Both the position numbers and the translations under genes were made by a program. Below the pieces are notes generated by a model. The model saw only the letters and a list, made by a program, of their open reading frames with translations, was not told the DNA's origin and did no database searches. From Elysia chlorotica (taxonomy: Eukaryota > Mollusca > Gastropoda > Plakobranchidae), in the NCBI GenBank assembly GCA_003991915.1, contig RQTK01000535.1, positions 124,001-188,000 of the forward strand: a stretch of DNA of 64,000 bases. Reading direction: 5' to 3'. Shown here in pieces: positions 12,600 through 25,745 of the stretch. Numbering within the stretch: position 1 is the first letter of the stretch; every line of letters begins with the position of its first letter.

Positions 12600-12827
12600 T
12601 GGGGTATCTCGAGTTCCACCTTTCGCCTGGTGTGAGGTGATATCCGTCACTCAGGTCACAGATCCTCCCAGCCAGGTAACCATACACCCAGAGACGGTCA
12701 CACGGTCACGTGATCAGACCAGGCTTGAGCCGGCGTGATCAATTGGCGCACGTTTTTTTCACGTCTGGCACCCTGGGGGTGTCACCGGTATCAAACCGCC
12801 AGCTGAGCTAAGTTGATGAAGATCGCA
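12600..12827 (-). mobile_element. Possible second tRNA-derived SINE family
   Basis: On the minus strand AACTTAGCTCAGCTGGCGGT fits a tRNA box A. GGCTCAAGCCTGG fits a box B but lies further away than in a tRNA, so there is an insert between them. The body (GTATGGTTACCTGGCTGGGA and on) is unlike the main family. No second copy was found in this window. Confidence 0.35.
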
Positions 12828-13617
12828 ACAATATTGGTGTTCCATAGTACACAGTGGCATGTCGTTGCTCTGGATGTTCCAACTCGTCAGATCAGTTGTA
12901 CAACGTCCAATCCCATTTCTAAAAACCTAAAGATTGAGAGTAGTTTTGGAGACGAGATACAGCATTATAAAACTGAGGTGATGAACTGATGGACACATGC
13001 ATTGCGACATTGTTTTTATGATTGTAGCACCTGGCCCGAGCAGTAAGTAAAGTTAATTCTGTGCGTCAACTGACTTCTATACTAGATCGTATCCAGCAAC
13101 TAGGATTTCTTGCGGGCGATTTCCCTGATTAATGTTTCACAAGTTTGTCCAATGATACCAGGACTGGGTGCTTATTAACACAGATTCGAAAGATAGAGGA
13201 CATGACAGTCTGATATGAATTCAAACGCAAAACTCCTGGTTTGCAGTTGTGATACCTACCGATTAGACAGTCTCATCACCACTCCCCCTTATCTATTTTT
13301 CGCTAGCCCTCACAATCGTAGGGAACGTTTGAAATATTCAATGCATCAAAACATTAATGAACAACTTCATAGAGATTGTGGGAGAAGGGAAGTATGGAGG
13401 ATGGGGGTGGGGTAAAGTAAGTCTTGGGTCGTAAGTACAAGTTGTAATACGCTCACGACTCGTCTCTAAATATGAGAATAAGCTTTTCGACGAATTAAAA
13501 GCTATTGCTACATTGTCCTTAAGAGCCCTAATCTTTTAACCCTTCTATCTCTTACTAAATGTAGGACCAAGAATTAGCCAGTAGCTGCTGTAAAACTCAA
13601 CATAGGGGAGAGTGAAG

Positions 13618-13734
<117 letters not shown>

Positions 13735-16700
13735 TCAGTCGCTGTTGTACATCTGCATGAAGAGCTCTTTGTCTTTAGTGATCCTTCCTGCCTCGTTGGG
13801 TCTCCTTTGTAGCCAGTCGCTGATGTCATTTATCCACCTAGGTCTGCCCTGTCTTCGCTTTGCCCCTAACTTTCCAAACTGCCCAAACTATTTCAGTTTT
13901 CTTTCCCCGATGGCATATATAGCCAATTTGATTTGATATCAAGTTCTTTTAGTGTGTCGTCATTTCCTCTGTGTGTTGTCCATGGAACTTTAATGAAAAC
14001 AGTCAGATGATTTAACATAATAAAGTCTCAATATTTTAAGAATATTTTAATAATTTTAGCCTGCTTTATTTCTATTTTGGAATAATTTCAGATGTTCAAA
14101 CTGAAGTGTAAAATATTCATTTAGTTGAAATTTGAAGCTATCTTAAATTAAAATCGAATCTAAAACTGTTTTACAACAACACCAACGAATACTTTCATAA
14201 TAATAAGATGGGAAAAACGGTCTAAACATTTTTAATTAACTTTTTTTGTCTGCAATCATACATAGTTGATGAAGCAGAGTTGCATAAATCTTTTGTATAA
14301 CTTCTCTCGGGTTTTCTGTTATTTTTACCTCCCCAGTTGCCTCACATTGCGGCGGCAGTATCCGTGTATAGCAGCGTTGAGTAATGTTAGATGCGTGATG
14401 GGTGTCCGATAACGACAATCCACTATCCACATCTCTCACGCGCTCAAACCGTGAGCTGAGCTGGACAGGGTACTCGGGTTTTGCGATTCGCAGGAGCATC
14501 ACGGATGACTTAATCGCACCATTATGATTGAGATTTTCCGATAGGTCATTTGCTCCGAAAGTCTATGGTAGAGCAGCAGGCTTAACGCTGGCGCAGATTC
14601 CCTTCCTTATCGTCTTTGTTTTCGCAATGAGCCAGTCGCCGCAAGGCCTCTAACAACACTAGACAATCCATTCGGCGGAACTTACTTTAACACAGAGAGG
14701 GAAGCATGCATAACATTGCGACAGGTAACACTCACGAAAAAAATGGCTTTTACCGGACCGTTGAATAACTGTGAGTATTGCATGAGCAAAACAACATTGT
14801 CTTGCCTAGAAAAATAGTTCCAAAGGGAGAGTGTGAGTGCATCCAAACTGCTTCAAGTTCAACCGAAGTTATGAAGTAAGCTGTGTACTGAGCTTGTCTT
14901 TGTTCCGTGTTTACCACTACAAGGGTTATACCTTTCAAATGCTTTATTCATAATTCAGTACCTTGTATTTTGTTGACAATACTAACATTTTTTAACATCT
15001 AATTTCAAATAAATATTTAAATAAACTAATATATCTAACAAAACAGTCACTTAACTATTTCAATTGCATCAGTCAAATTAAGTGTTTGACATACAGAACA
15101 TAAGTCCTGGCACCATCGCACCATATTTTTAGTAGCCGACGATGACCCAAACAAACTGAACTTCGCTAGTACTTGAGGCTGGCAAGTAATGGACATGAGA
15201 CATTTTTTTGGTCAGAGTATTTAACCAAGGCTTCTTAAGAATATACAAGATTTGGTATGAATATTTGGTTTGTTTAAAGCTTTCACTGCTGACAAGTTAT
15301 AAAACATATATTGATATTCCTTTTCATGAGTCCAAGTTTAACTTAAAGTAGTGCATCCTTGGGCCGGACCTAAATAAATCGGTGGATTTATTACTTCCTG
15401 TTTGCTATATATGTCCCGCGCTTCTATGCCAAGATGACTCCAGATTTAATAATAACCGTCTGCTTCAAAAATATTAATCTAATAAGCCATGTGAAAGGGA
15501 ATATAACACCTCACGTGAAAATGGGAGAAGGGCCATATAATTATCATGATTAAGCTATCAGCATATAACGGGCTCGCTTAAAAATTTTGAAAGTAACTTA
15601 AGAAAGCTTTGACATTTTCACCTTTTAAAAATGTAGTGCTTTCAAGAAACCTGAAACTTATCTAACTGATCTGCCAGACTGTTTCATGAGACCCAAGAAC
15701 GGGCGACCTTTATTGGAGATGTGTGGGCTTGTGCTGGCCAAGTCGTTGTTTAATTATCAGTAAAAGTATAGTTCGTTTTGTAATGGTCCAGAAATAGTGT
15801 TTTTAATTTCCAGAAACACAGAAAATCAACGCGTCGGGGAATGAGGTGACAAACAATAATGATAAAAAAAAATCAATGAAAATCCCCATGTTGGAAACTT
15901 TTTTGCTATGATTTCCATGGTAACAAGCGGTATATTACTTGTGCATATATAAAAAAAATACAATTCAGAGATAAAACCTAAAAAAAGTAAAGGAGAAGGA
16001 AGGAAGGAAAAATTCTAATTGAATATGTAAAAACATGTCTTAGCTGTTCCAATTTTCTCCTTTAAAAAACAAACTTCAAGTGATGCAAAAATTGACCTGA
16101 AAGAAAAGGTTTACCTAAACATTAGACAAACTGTTGTGGTATTTTCGTAAGGAGAAAATCATTGACGGCCCCATAAATCATTGGCTGCGTAGAAGACACA
16201 GAGACAATGTAACAGTCTGTCATCTGCAACCCAATGACAGTAATTATTGCTAGTCACGTCCCAATTTATATGAGCGGCAATGAAAGAACTTGCTATTAAT
16301 ACTAAAACGTATATGCAACTTCAAATAAAACATGCAAAGGCCAACAAGTCGATTGAGGAGTATATAATCAAGAACAAACTTTAAAGCATTTTTAAAACCC
16401 AATCATTCTATTAGGTCTGCACACATATAAATATATTAGTAAGATATATCGAAACCAGTCATGCAATTTTATAAACTGTTTAAGTATACAATTTTAAAGC
16501 CATGGACTGTATGGATTGCATTCGAAGTATCATCTTTCTTGTAAATCTTTTCTTCTGTTGCCACGTTTTATTTGAGACATTCATTGTGTTTTCCTATATA
16601 TAATTATATGTAACTTTTAAGTCTTCTTTCACATTTAAAGCAAGATCATTTTCTGGATTTCATAAAAGTGTCTTAAATTTTATGTCTAACCGAACGTATT

Positions 16701-17320
16701 TCTATAGTCCAACGAGTTGCAAAATACCCAGAAATAGACTTTTATTTCTGGGTTTTCTATTTTTAGAGGGCTTTAACTCAAAACATATATTAGCGACCGT
16801 GGCTGAATCAGCTCGGGTTGCTTAACAAGTTTCGACATACACCCCAAGAATGATCCGCTATCATCGAATTAAGGTCACCTCCACTGCTTTCTGACAGGAA
16901 ACCTTTTTGGCAAATCAAAAAATTATTACGCATACGAATTTTCGACGATTTTTCTCGCTTGTCTCCCCTTCCATATCGATGTTGGACAATACGAAACGGC
17001 ACTTCCGGTTGAACCGTATCGAAGATGAGCAAGGTCTGCTGACTTCCGGCCCAGACGAGGGGAGATAACTCCTGATCAGGAAGTTCTCTGTGGCCAGAGA
17101 TCCGTCCATCCTCACAGTTCCTCAATTCTTCGGATCCTTTGTGACACAACAAAGGAGAATGCTGGGGAAAGCTTGTGTTTCCTTTTCAGAAATTCGTTTC
17201 CGATGGAGAGTCGTATTACAATAATTACAAGTGAACTGAAAGTTTTTCTTCTTTCAAAATTTTTATTCAGATAAAAAAAAAATGGAATAAATTTTGCGAA
17301 GCAGTTATCAGCTTGCGATA
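13735..17320. other. AT-rich sequence with no confirmed gene
   Basis: Mostly AT-rich and lacking repeats of note. A GC-richer island at 16800-17160 holds two ACTTCCGG (ETS-like) sites at 17001-17008 and 17042-17049 and a 114-residue minus-strand frame of no recognised family. Confidence 0.45.
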
Positions 17321-17336
17321 CATACACACACACGCA

Positions 17337-17368
<32 letters not shown>

Positions 17369-17370
17369 CA

Positions 17371-17630
17371 CAGTGAAAGAGGCAAAAACAAAGATCACTA
17401 ATGGACATTAAATGTTTGCTATATAACATTTTGTTATTGTTGCAGCGGCTGTTAAAAGCACTTGGTGTTATTGGACGTTCCACCAGACCAACGTGCCGTT
17501 GGTTGTCAAGACCGCGTGACCGCAGGTTGATAGGATCAGGCCATTGACAGGTCTATCAGTCGAGCAAGCTGGTAGGGCTTAGGTAAATAATATTACATTC
17601 ACGTATATTCGCCTGTCCAGACACAATTTC
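17371..17630 (+). repeat. Dispersed repeat, inverted copy of 26387-26646
   Basis: Reads as the reverse complement of 26387-26646 with few differences. Shared pieces include GCAGCGGCTGTTAAAAGCAC, GGTTGTCAAGACCGCGTGAC and CAGTCGAGCAAGCTGGTAGG. Its left end abuts a CA/TA microsatellite (17323-17372). Confidence 0.92.
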
Positions 17631-17790
17631 CTGTCTCTTTTCTTTCTTTTTCTCTATGCCTCTCTAACTCTGTCTATCCTTTTCTCTTTCTCTCTTTGCG
17701 TGGCTATAGGTTTCTCTTTTCCCCATACCTGTATATATATATATATTATCTCTCTACCTTTCTCTCTCCTCCCTGTCCCCCTCTTTTCCC

Positions 17791-18240
17791 TGAGACAGTC
17801 ATACAGCCTGAGACAGTCATACAAGCTGAGACAGTCATACAGCCTGAGACAGTCATACAAGCTGAGACAGTCATACAGCCTGAGACAGTCATACAAGCTG
17901 AGACAGTCATACAGCCTGAGACAGTCATACAAGCTGAGACAGTCATACAGCCTGAGACAGTCATACAGGCTGAGACAGTCATACAGGCAGAGACAGTCAT
18001 ACAGGAAGAGACAGTCATACAGGAAGAGACAGTCATACAGGCTGAGACAGTCATACAGGCTGAGACATTCATACAGGAAGAGACAGTCATACAGGCTTAG
18101 ACAGTCATACAGGCTGAGACAGTCATACAAGCTGAGACAGTCATACAGCCTGATACAGTCATACAAGCTGAGACAGTCATACAGGCAGAGACAGTCATAC
18201 ATGAGTAGACAGTCATACAGGCAAAAACAGTCATATATGC
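17791..18240. repeat. 18-base minisatellite, about 25 units
   Basis: The unit is GAGACAGTCATACAGGCT with variants at the last six bases. The first nine units alternate between CAGCCT and CAAGCT endings, forming a 36-base higher-order unit. Later units use CAGGCT, CAGGCAGA and CAGGAAGA. Because 18 divides by three, long open frames arise on both strands; none has start or gene context suggesting a protein. Confidence 0.97.
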
Positions 18241-18701
18241 TTTAAAACTAGAGCTCAGCCAACAGTCAGTTTTTCCGAACTCTAGAGCCTCCATTTCAAC
18301 CTTGCAAGCCACGACTTGACGCTCTATCTTTCCTTGCTCTTCTCAAAAGTCGCAGGGTTCTAATCAAACTTTCGACGTGGATCTGGTTCCGGTGGGGCCT
18401 AATGACGACCCAATCGAAGTCCTCTATCTTCCTGCTCCTAGCGGCACACAAATTCTCACTTCATAAAAAAGACAGATACATTAATTTTTTTAAGCCTTGA
18501 AAGATGTGAGTGCAAGGCCAGACTCTGACTATAGAAGTGTTCTTTTAGTGCTTTTAATCAGAGAGTTAGTGAGAATCCGAAGTTTGAGTACATTTTAGCA
18601 TGTGTCGTGTACAAGCGTGACGAAACCATATATAATAGCGAGCTAGACTTGTCTATGGGGATACTGGTGGCATCTCACTGGAGACAGCGTTTCTCTCATC
18701 T

Positions 18702-18703
18702 TT

Positions 18704-18758
<55 letters not shown>

Positions 18759-18858
18759 TTCCTTTTCTTTTGTCTCTGTCTCTCACTGTTTGTGTCTGTC
18801 TCTTTCTGTGTCTCTGCCTGTCTTTCTGTCTCTGTCTCTGTCTCTGTTTGTCTGTCTG

Positions 18859-18902
<44 letters not shown>
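18702..18902. repeat. Pyrimidine-rich compound microsatellite
   Basis: Two CT blocks (18702-18755 and 18860-18902) joined by TCTG/TCTT-rich sequence. A matching purine strand gives Arg/Glu-rich open frames that are not genes. Confidence 0.95.
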
Positions 18903-18904
<2 letters not shown>

Positions 18905-19173
18905 GTTATCCTGTTGTACGTACACTCATAATGACAGGTAAGTCCTTCGCACTTTTCATTCATCGATATTAAATTATATCAATCTACTGCTGTATAGACA
19001 AGCCCATTTTTAATTTTTAAATTCTAATCAATAGATATTACTATATTTTATGTTTTTGTTTACTTAATTAGGATTGTTATTTTCCTTTTCTGAAATGACT
19101 ATGGGCCTCACTTTAACAGCACATTGTTGGTACAATGTAATATTAAAAGCGCCACCCTTTCCCTCGCCGCGAA

Positions 19174-19445
19174 TTTTGTGAAGTTTTTGTTGAGTTAGTT
19201 TAACGTCCAGCATCAGTATTACATAGGCTATATTGTGAAAAAGCTCCAAGACTCTGACAATTTCACGTGCTGTCAAGCATAGACATTGCCTTCAGACCTG
19301 GACCCTGTCTCGGCTGCTCACATTATATTAACACCGATCGTGGGGGACAAAAATAGGAAAAATAAAATCATGACTGATCTTGGGTCTTAAACCAGTCACC
19401 TCCGGATTGGGACATCAACGCTCTACCACTGCTAATTCGCCCCTT
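19174..19445 (-). mobile_element. SINE of the same family with 10-base duplication
   Basis: The body TTAGTTTAACGTCCAGCATC and TAGGCTATATTGTG, then ATTAACACCGATCGTGGG and TCTTAAACCAGTCACCTCC (box B complement), follow the family in reverse. TCGCCGCGAA flanks it (19164-19173 and 19446-19455), consistent with a target-site duplication. Confidence 0.82.
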
Positions 19446-20089
19446 TCGCCGCGAAATACTAAGATAAGATAAGACTTTTTGTTTTGCATAAACCTAACTG
19501 GGTTAATACTTTAAAAACATCTATCTTTTTATGATAAATAACTGTAGTAAAAGATTAAAGCATTGTGTAAAATCATAGCAGAACCAAGGATAGCAAATGG
19601 GATTTCAAACAAAGACAAAAATTTGAAACCACATTATTACATTAAATCAAGACAGCCAAAGAGTTTTTAGTTTCTTTTCTCAGTGCTTTTATTTCTCTCG
19701 TAAAAAAAAAACCCATAAAATTTTCCATTCTTTCTCAAGCATACAGAAAAACGGCACAATTATATAAAGTAAAAAGACAAGAAGGGTCAGTCTTGAGTTG
19801 TAGTATCTTTGAGGAGAAAAAAAGAGAAGAAAAAAAAATCAAAATGAAATCAGATTCCTGTGAAGAAAACTCTCGTAGTAGTTAAAAAAATTCTTTTTGT
19901 GTGTTAAACAAAGACAACAACAACAGTGGTGTCTTTTTCCTGCTTCCTCATTCAGGTCTGGGATGGTTTTCACAAAAAGAAGCAAACTAATAGCAACAAC
20001 TACAAAAAAGTCACTACAGCGTGAAATATTGGCCAGACAGAATCTGATACCAGGATTTAAAAGCTATTTTTTTTAAATGCTATTTATTT

Positions 20090-20091
<2 letters not shown>

Positions 20092-20142
<51 letters not shown>
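20092..20142. repeat. (CT)n microsatellite
   Basis: Pure run; the flanks TATTTATTTAACT and TTATTTATTTAACTAAC are partly alike on the two sides. Confidence 0.96.
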
Positions 20143-20145
<3 letters not shown>

Positions 20146-20394
20146 GCTTTCTGTTATTTATTTAACTAACTGTTATGTCACAACGTTCTGACAAACTTGT
20201 ATCGTGTTTCGTCGCCTCACGGACGATTTGTGTTTTCTGTTTGCACAACTATTCTTCGAATTCCCTTCTTCCCATAATTACTGCCATCTAAAGTCATTAT
20301 AAGTTTTTTCTTTGAAAATGGATAACATACAAGGCATGTAGTGCTAACATCTAAGTTATTTAAAACTTGTGAATGTATATTTATTTTCTTAGTG

Positions 20395-20518
20395 TCTGAA
20401 CATCCATCGCCAGCAACGAGGCTATACTTATCGCGGACGAACATCAAGGCTAATGTCTGACAATTGCACATGCAGTCACACAGGGGATACCAGAGTATCA
20501 ATCTCAAATGTGACTGGT
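20395..20518 (-). mobile_element. Diverged SINE fragment
   Basis: Holds CATCCATCGCCAGCAACGAG, GAGGCTATACTTATCGCGGA and TAATGTCTGACAATTGCACA, the distal half of the family in reverse. A still weaker relative is at about 5357-5487. Confidence 0.5.
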
Positions 20519-20931
20519 ATTAGTTCAACTTGTAAAAATCAAATATAACCCTATTTTGTAGAATGATGAGCAATATTGAAATTATGTTCACGCCAAAAAG
20601 CATCTTTTTTGTATGAATTAGCGCACTGCTGTTTTACTTTCACAAAAAGATACGGAAATAGTTTCTAATACAAAACAGGGAAACAATGTAATTCTTCAAA
20701 ACACACTGGTGAGAATTGAAACCGTCTTGCGCGATAAAAAAACGTTATATTTTTTATTCAACCTATAAGACGAACAACGTGAGTTGCGAGATCAAATGCA
20801 ATCGTTTGTTATTCTTTTATTTAGTGAAATTCGCGAGCGCCGAGCGGAGAGAATCGTTAAAGAAAACACACGGGGGTCATTAGAGGGAAATAACAAAGAC
20901 AGACGTAAGAATAAGGGAGGTAATAGTTATT

Positions 20932-21046
20932 GCTTAACATCCAACGTCAATAGTATATAGGCTATATTGTGGACAGGTCCAAAGACTAACATCTGACAAG
21001 TTAACGTGCCGTAACACAGAGGCAGTGCCGGGATACCATGACTAAG
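20932..21046 (-). mobile_element. SINE fragment of the same family
   Basis: AACATCCAACGTCAATAGTA, GGCTATATTGTGGACAGGTC and GGGATACCATGACTAA are the distal half in reverse. The head is absent. It lies immediately beside the 21071 repeat. Confidence 0.7.
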
Positions 21047-21070
21047 AATTAAAGAGACATAGGGTCGAAC

Positions 21071-21265
21071 TTGCGGATTTTGTAAGATAACAGTGTTTCC
21101 ATTATAATGGAAAAAAATCCCATAGCAAACAATGTTTGTTGAACAATTTTTTAACCATTAGACTGCATTGTCGGATAGGGAGACTAATGTGCCGGAAAAT
21201 TAGTTGAGATGAAATAAAAAAAATAACACAATGCTTACATTATGATGAATGGAGGTAGGTAAAAT
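21071..21265. repeat. Dispersed 195-base repeat ending in an AG tract, copy 1
   Basis: Shares TTGCGGATTTT, CCATTAGACTGCATTGTCGG, GCCGGAAAATTAGTT and ATAACACAATG with 58983-59185. Both copies run straight into a long AG microsatellite. Confidence 0.9.
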
Positions 21266-21460
<195 letters not shown>

Positions 21461-21799
21461 GATAGAAGAAGGAAATAAAACCAATGTCATTATGAGAATG
21501 ATTAAATTGAGAAAAAGAGAAAACCTATAATGAAAGATGGGAATATAGAAAAAAAAATTAATACAGAGAGTCGTAGAGACAGTAAAATAATGTTTTCGAG
21601 TAATACTGAGGGGAGAATTACACGCAGAAGAAAGTTAGAGAGAGGCATACAAAGAGCGAACGAGAGAAAGGCAAACGGAGACACACAGACATTTGTAGAA
21701 AGCGAGAGACACATAGAGATATAGAAAAAGAAAGAAACACGTACAAAAAATAATGTTTAGGTGGCTGTACAGATAGAGAAACTGGCAGAGAAAAAGCGA

Positions 21800-22018
21800 G
21801 ACACGCTGGCGTCCAGCCCGCTACAGCCGAAGCGCGACAAAATAGGCGCGGTCACGACACTCACATGCAGGCAGGTTGGACACCGTTCCCCTTCTCTTCT
21901 CTCTTCTCCCGTTTCTCTCCTCTAACTCACTCTCCCCTCCCGCCACTCTCACCCGATCGGCGATAACTTCTCATCACTTGAGAGGATATTTAAACCAGAC
22001 GACCAGGGCTGTAGTACT
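21800..22018 (+). promoter_or_regulatory. Candidate RNA polymerase II promoter with TATA box
   Basis: A GC-richer, CpG-containing stretch (21800-21980) leads into TATTTAA at 21987-21993. About 30 bases further on are initiator-like TCAC and TCAG-type pyrimidine-adenine sites (22018-22032). A long exon-like segment ending in a strong donor follows. It is the only plus-strand promoter-like region seen between the upstream repeats and the GTPase coding exons. Assigning it to that gene is inference. Confidence 0.4.
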
Positions 22019-22445
22019 CACAGCATCACAGTACTCACCCTGACATCTCTCTCAAGCCTAGGAACATCGCGGTGATCCCAACAGCAAGCGCTCGATTTGA
22101 ATTCAATTTCCTTGTTACTAAGTGAAATAGAAACGCATTTTGAGTTCAATTAAATACTCATATACTCTTCTGTATAGAGCTGAACATTTTTTTAACTTCT
22201 GTGCTGAAATTGTTCTGATAAGAATACATTTTTGCATCTTATATTCTGGAAAATTTTGATGCAAGCGGCTGAAGAAAAGTAAAACTGTTCATTAAAAAAA
22301 AAACATTCGCATGATTGGGAAATTCTAAACGCACAGCTTGCTCAATTTATCTGGAGTGAGCATTTGAAGTGACACAGACGCATATTCTGCTACAAACAAC
22401 TCGACCAGTCTACAGACAACCCGAGAGTTAAAAAACAAGAACGAA
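22019..22445 (+). other. Candidate untranslated first exon of the GTPase gene
   Basis: The segment runs from the predicted start site to the donor GAA|GTAAGTAT at 22446. It has no long open frame. The GTPase coding exon begins at an acceptor (TTTTCCAG, ending 30944) only five bases before its ATG, so an upstream 5' UTR exon must exist. Joining 22445 to 30945 makes an extra ATG across the junction, in frame and two codons before the first internal ATG, with an in-frame TGA upstream. That agrees with this exon being the leader, but other leaders cannot be excluded. Confidence 0.35.
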
Positions 22446-24067
22446 GTAAGTATACAATGTGCAATTTTCCTGTTTAGAAAACGTTGACAATGAATATTCG
22501 TTTTACTGTGGGTACAATCAATTTAAACTGCATGACATGTTAGATCAATGAAAAAATACTGAACAAAACTGTTAATACAAATATTAAACTAGTCTTGATT
22601 TTATTTATGTAATAATTACAAGTAAATGTAAGGTCTTGCTCAGGCATATCCTCAAAATTATATGACAACCTATACAGATAAAATAAAATCTAAATCAACG
22701 AGGATAAATTTTTTTTTTAATTGGTTGCATAAAATAGATGATAACATTATTACGTTCCGACTAATGGCCTACATAAGAGTAAAAAGAAGACTTGAATAGA
22801 TTGATAGAATACAGAATGATCTGGCTTGCTATACATGTATTTTACAGTTAAAAAGCACCGCATGAATTTCATTCATGGTTATGAATTGAAATCTACTGTG
22901 TTCATTGATTTTCACCTAAGCTTTACCCTGCAAGCAAACTCTGTACACTCCATGGTATCTCGATTCGGCATTTATCTCCATAAGAAAATAATAATTCCAT
23001 TTGCCTACTGCAAATCAAACGCATTTTTTTTTCAGAAGCTAATTATCACCTCAAAACAGTTCTTATTAATAATAGCGAAGAACTTAACATGACCTTTAAA
23101 CACCCCGAAAAAAGAAAAAATGAAGCATTTAAACTTAAGCCATTTCCTAACGATCAAATTATAATTTTCTCTCTGTTTGCCAAGCGACATCAAATTTTAG
23201 CCTGCACAATATTGCCACCGTTTCCGTACAAAAACATACTCACTACGAGGAAATGGATTTTTCCACTGCTCTTTTCGAATCAGTACCCAGCTCACACAAC
23301 GCTGTTGAGCGCATAGCAATTGTCTTCACACATGTATGCATTATCACTTCGTTGACCACGGGGAAAGAGGTTCGCGATGAAGATAATTGCCATATTTTGA
23401 CAGTCAATTTGAAAAAGATGCCTCGCAATTCTCGCCCTCCTATCTCTTTCCTATTTTTTAGTCGTCTGTCTATCTGCTGTCTGTGCATTTCTTTGTGTTT
23501 GCCTCTCTCACTGTCTTTGTTTGTTTGTGTATTTATCTCTCCCCATCTCTTTTAAATATATCCATGCCATGCTCCTTTCTTTTTTCTCTGTCCCTTTCTT
23601 TCTCTCTCTCTCTCTTCCCGCCCTCCTCTTTTCCTTCCAAACTACCTGTTTTTCTTTGTCTATCCACCGGCATCTCATTTCGGCTTTTTCAGACTGCATG
23701 TAATGTCTTTATGTGCTTATTTTTCTGTCTTGGTGTATCTATATACATGTCTCTTACTTTACTTCAACTTCAAGTTAATATCTGTCTCTAAATTTCTCTG
23801 TAATTTTTTTGTCGTCGCGTTTGTTCCATTTTCTACTTTTCTACCATTCACTCGCCTGTCTGTTTTTTTTTGTCTGCCTGCCTGCCTTTCTATCTGTCTC
23901 TTTATACGTCTGTTAATCACTATGTCTGTTAATTTGTATACATGTTCATCTCGGAGAAGTCAGTGCGAAACGTGATGCTAAGGTGCGCCGGTAATGACGT
24001 GAGTTTACTCACTGTGGGTGTGTTATGTGAGCAACTGCGGATGTAACGTTCTTTCTTGGGAAGGGCA

Positions 24068-24165
24068 GAGGGGGCGGTAGCGCTGGGCTTAGATCTATAG
24101 ACTCATAGAGCACTGACTTCCGACGCAGAGGGTCCCGGTTCGAGCCCCATACAGAGACCGACCAA
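24068..24165 (+). mobile_element. SINE head fragment
   Basis: GGGGGCGGTAGCGCTGGGC, then ACTTCCGACGCAGAGGGTCC and a box B-like CGGTTCGAGCCCC, match the tRNA-like head. It carries an extra insert of about 15 bases and no body. Confidence 0.55.
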
Positions 24166-24835
24166 AAGCAACCAAGTCACGAAACAGTGAGAAGATATAT
24201 TTGGATGAGTAAAAAAAACAATCACACACAAAATCAGCCAACAGCAACATCTAGGTATTAAAAGAATGTTACACGTTCATCAAAACTAAATATTGCTCAT
24301 AAGCCGCCGTATCTTGGTTGCAGAAAGGGAGCAATTTATACGACGCAAATTGTTTTCGTATTTTATGCATGGTGACTTTTGTTAATTAAAATAGTTTGCT
24401 CTGAAAAGAAAATAGTTATTTACTTTTGCGTGGTAAAGACCCAAGTCAGTTACAAAAAAGCCCGTGGAAGAAATTAACCCAATTACTCTCTGTAGAGGAA
24501 ACAAAATTCTAGATCCCATTCAATGGGAATTGGTTTAAGGCATTTACGTTCCTTTATTGTTTTGTTGAGAAAACTAGGTAGGGTTAGCGCCCTAGATGTA
24601 AATGTCTCCAATATTTTCTTGAAATTCCAAATAACACAATGCCATTCAATCCTTTTAGCGACGCAATAAAAAGTAATGAAAGAAAACAAAAAAAAAGCAA
24701 TAGCAATAGTTCTAATTAAATTTAACCTTTTCACAGTAATGGCAATGGAAAACTTTGGCACCTGTAAACGCCCATCTATGCACGGTGTACTGGTGGGATA
24801 ACCACTGCTCTAATGTTAAATTGATTTTTGTTACC

Positions 24836-24902
24836 AGTCGATTTTCCTCGGTGCTGGGGTGGACAAAAGTCGATTTTCCTCGGTGCCAGGTTGGACAAAA
24901 GT
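24836..24902. repeat. Two tandem units of about 31 bases
   Basis: GTCGATTTTCCTCGGTGC then GTTGGACAAAA or GGTGGACAAAA, twice in a row with few differences. Confidence 0.93.
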
Positions 24903-25295
24903 CCTGACTAAAGAGAGCTCTGGTTCGGGCACACTGTCACTCCCATTTCCTGATGGCAAACAAGGTCGTGTCAACCCAGTGACCTAGTTTTTAACGCTCC
25001 AAGTTTCCGGATGTTGTCTTTCTCTCTATCGGTCTAGTTTTTACGTCTCTCTCGCTTTTACCTGTCTGCTTTGTCTCAGCTTGGCTCGTTTAGCCTGTCG
25101 ATTTTTTTTTCGATTAGGCTGCCTTTTATTTCTCAGGCGTTTATCCTTTTCTGCGAACTGTATTTTTGTTATGATATTATTGTAGTGATAATTAAAAGAG
25201 TTTTTTTTTGCTCATTTACTCTTGTGCGTGTGATTGTTGTTGGTGGCGGTGGTGGTGGTGTTGTTGTATTTATCATCATTATCATAACCACAATA

Positions 25296-25360
25296 GCGCC
25301 AATAGCTGTGTGGTTAGGGCGTTTGCCCTCGGACCTCCTTTGTAAATTCGTGCTATTTCG
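25296..25360 (+). mobile_element. tRNA-like SINE head, partial
   Basis: CCAATAGCTGTGTGGTTAGG followed by GCGTTTGCCCTCGGACC resembles a tRNA-type A box and anticodon arm. A proper B box is absent, so it is not a functional tRNA. Confidence 0.3.
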
Positions 25361-25745
25361 TCACTGCAAATGAGAATAGGACATTATTAAACATACTTGA
25401 AATCATAATCAATCTAAGATGGGATGTACCAAAACACACGAAACTCAAACGAAGAAAAAAACCCTTTGTCAGGCAGCGCCACCAGCGCGTTATAAGTTAG
25501 TGTTCTTGAATGACAGGTCCGCGGTTCGAATCCGTCAGATGGGAAGCACCTGTCCCCGTATAAGATTCTTCTGGAACCCTTGGGAACATAACGCTAATTT
25601 AAAAAGAAAATTACTTGTACTGTATTGTCAATGTAATGGTTGATTTATTGCGATGAGAATCGATCTATGGGGCCGGAAATTCTACGAACTGTCCCGGCCG
25701 GTATTTACAATTCCACCAGATGGTTCAGCATATCTTTTGCCCAGC

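Noticed and set aside
14236-14502. 88-residue minus-strand frame
   Set aside because: No domain, no splice or promoter context, and amino-acid composition without a recognisable pattern.
17654-18202. 182-residue minus-strand frame rich in YDCLSL repeats, and long plus-strand frames over the same stretch
   Set aside because: They are translations of the 18-base minisatellite; open frames on both strands follow from a unit length divisible by three.
18643-18972. Arg/Glu-rich and Ser/Leu-rich frames
   Set aside because: Translations of CT/AG microsatellites, as also at 2383, 21200, 51541, 53234, 59153 and 29659.
25470-25545. Functional tRNA gene near a GCGGTTCGAATCC box B
   Set aside because: No convincing A box or paired stems; at most a tRNA-derived fragment.
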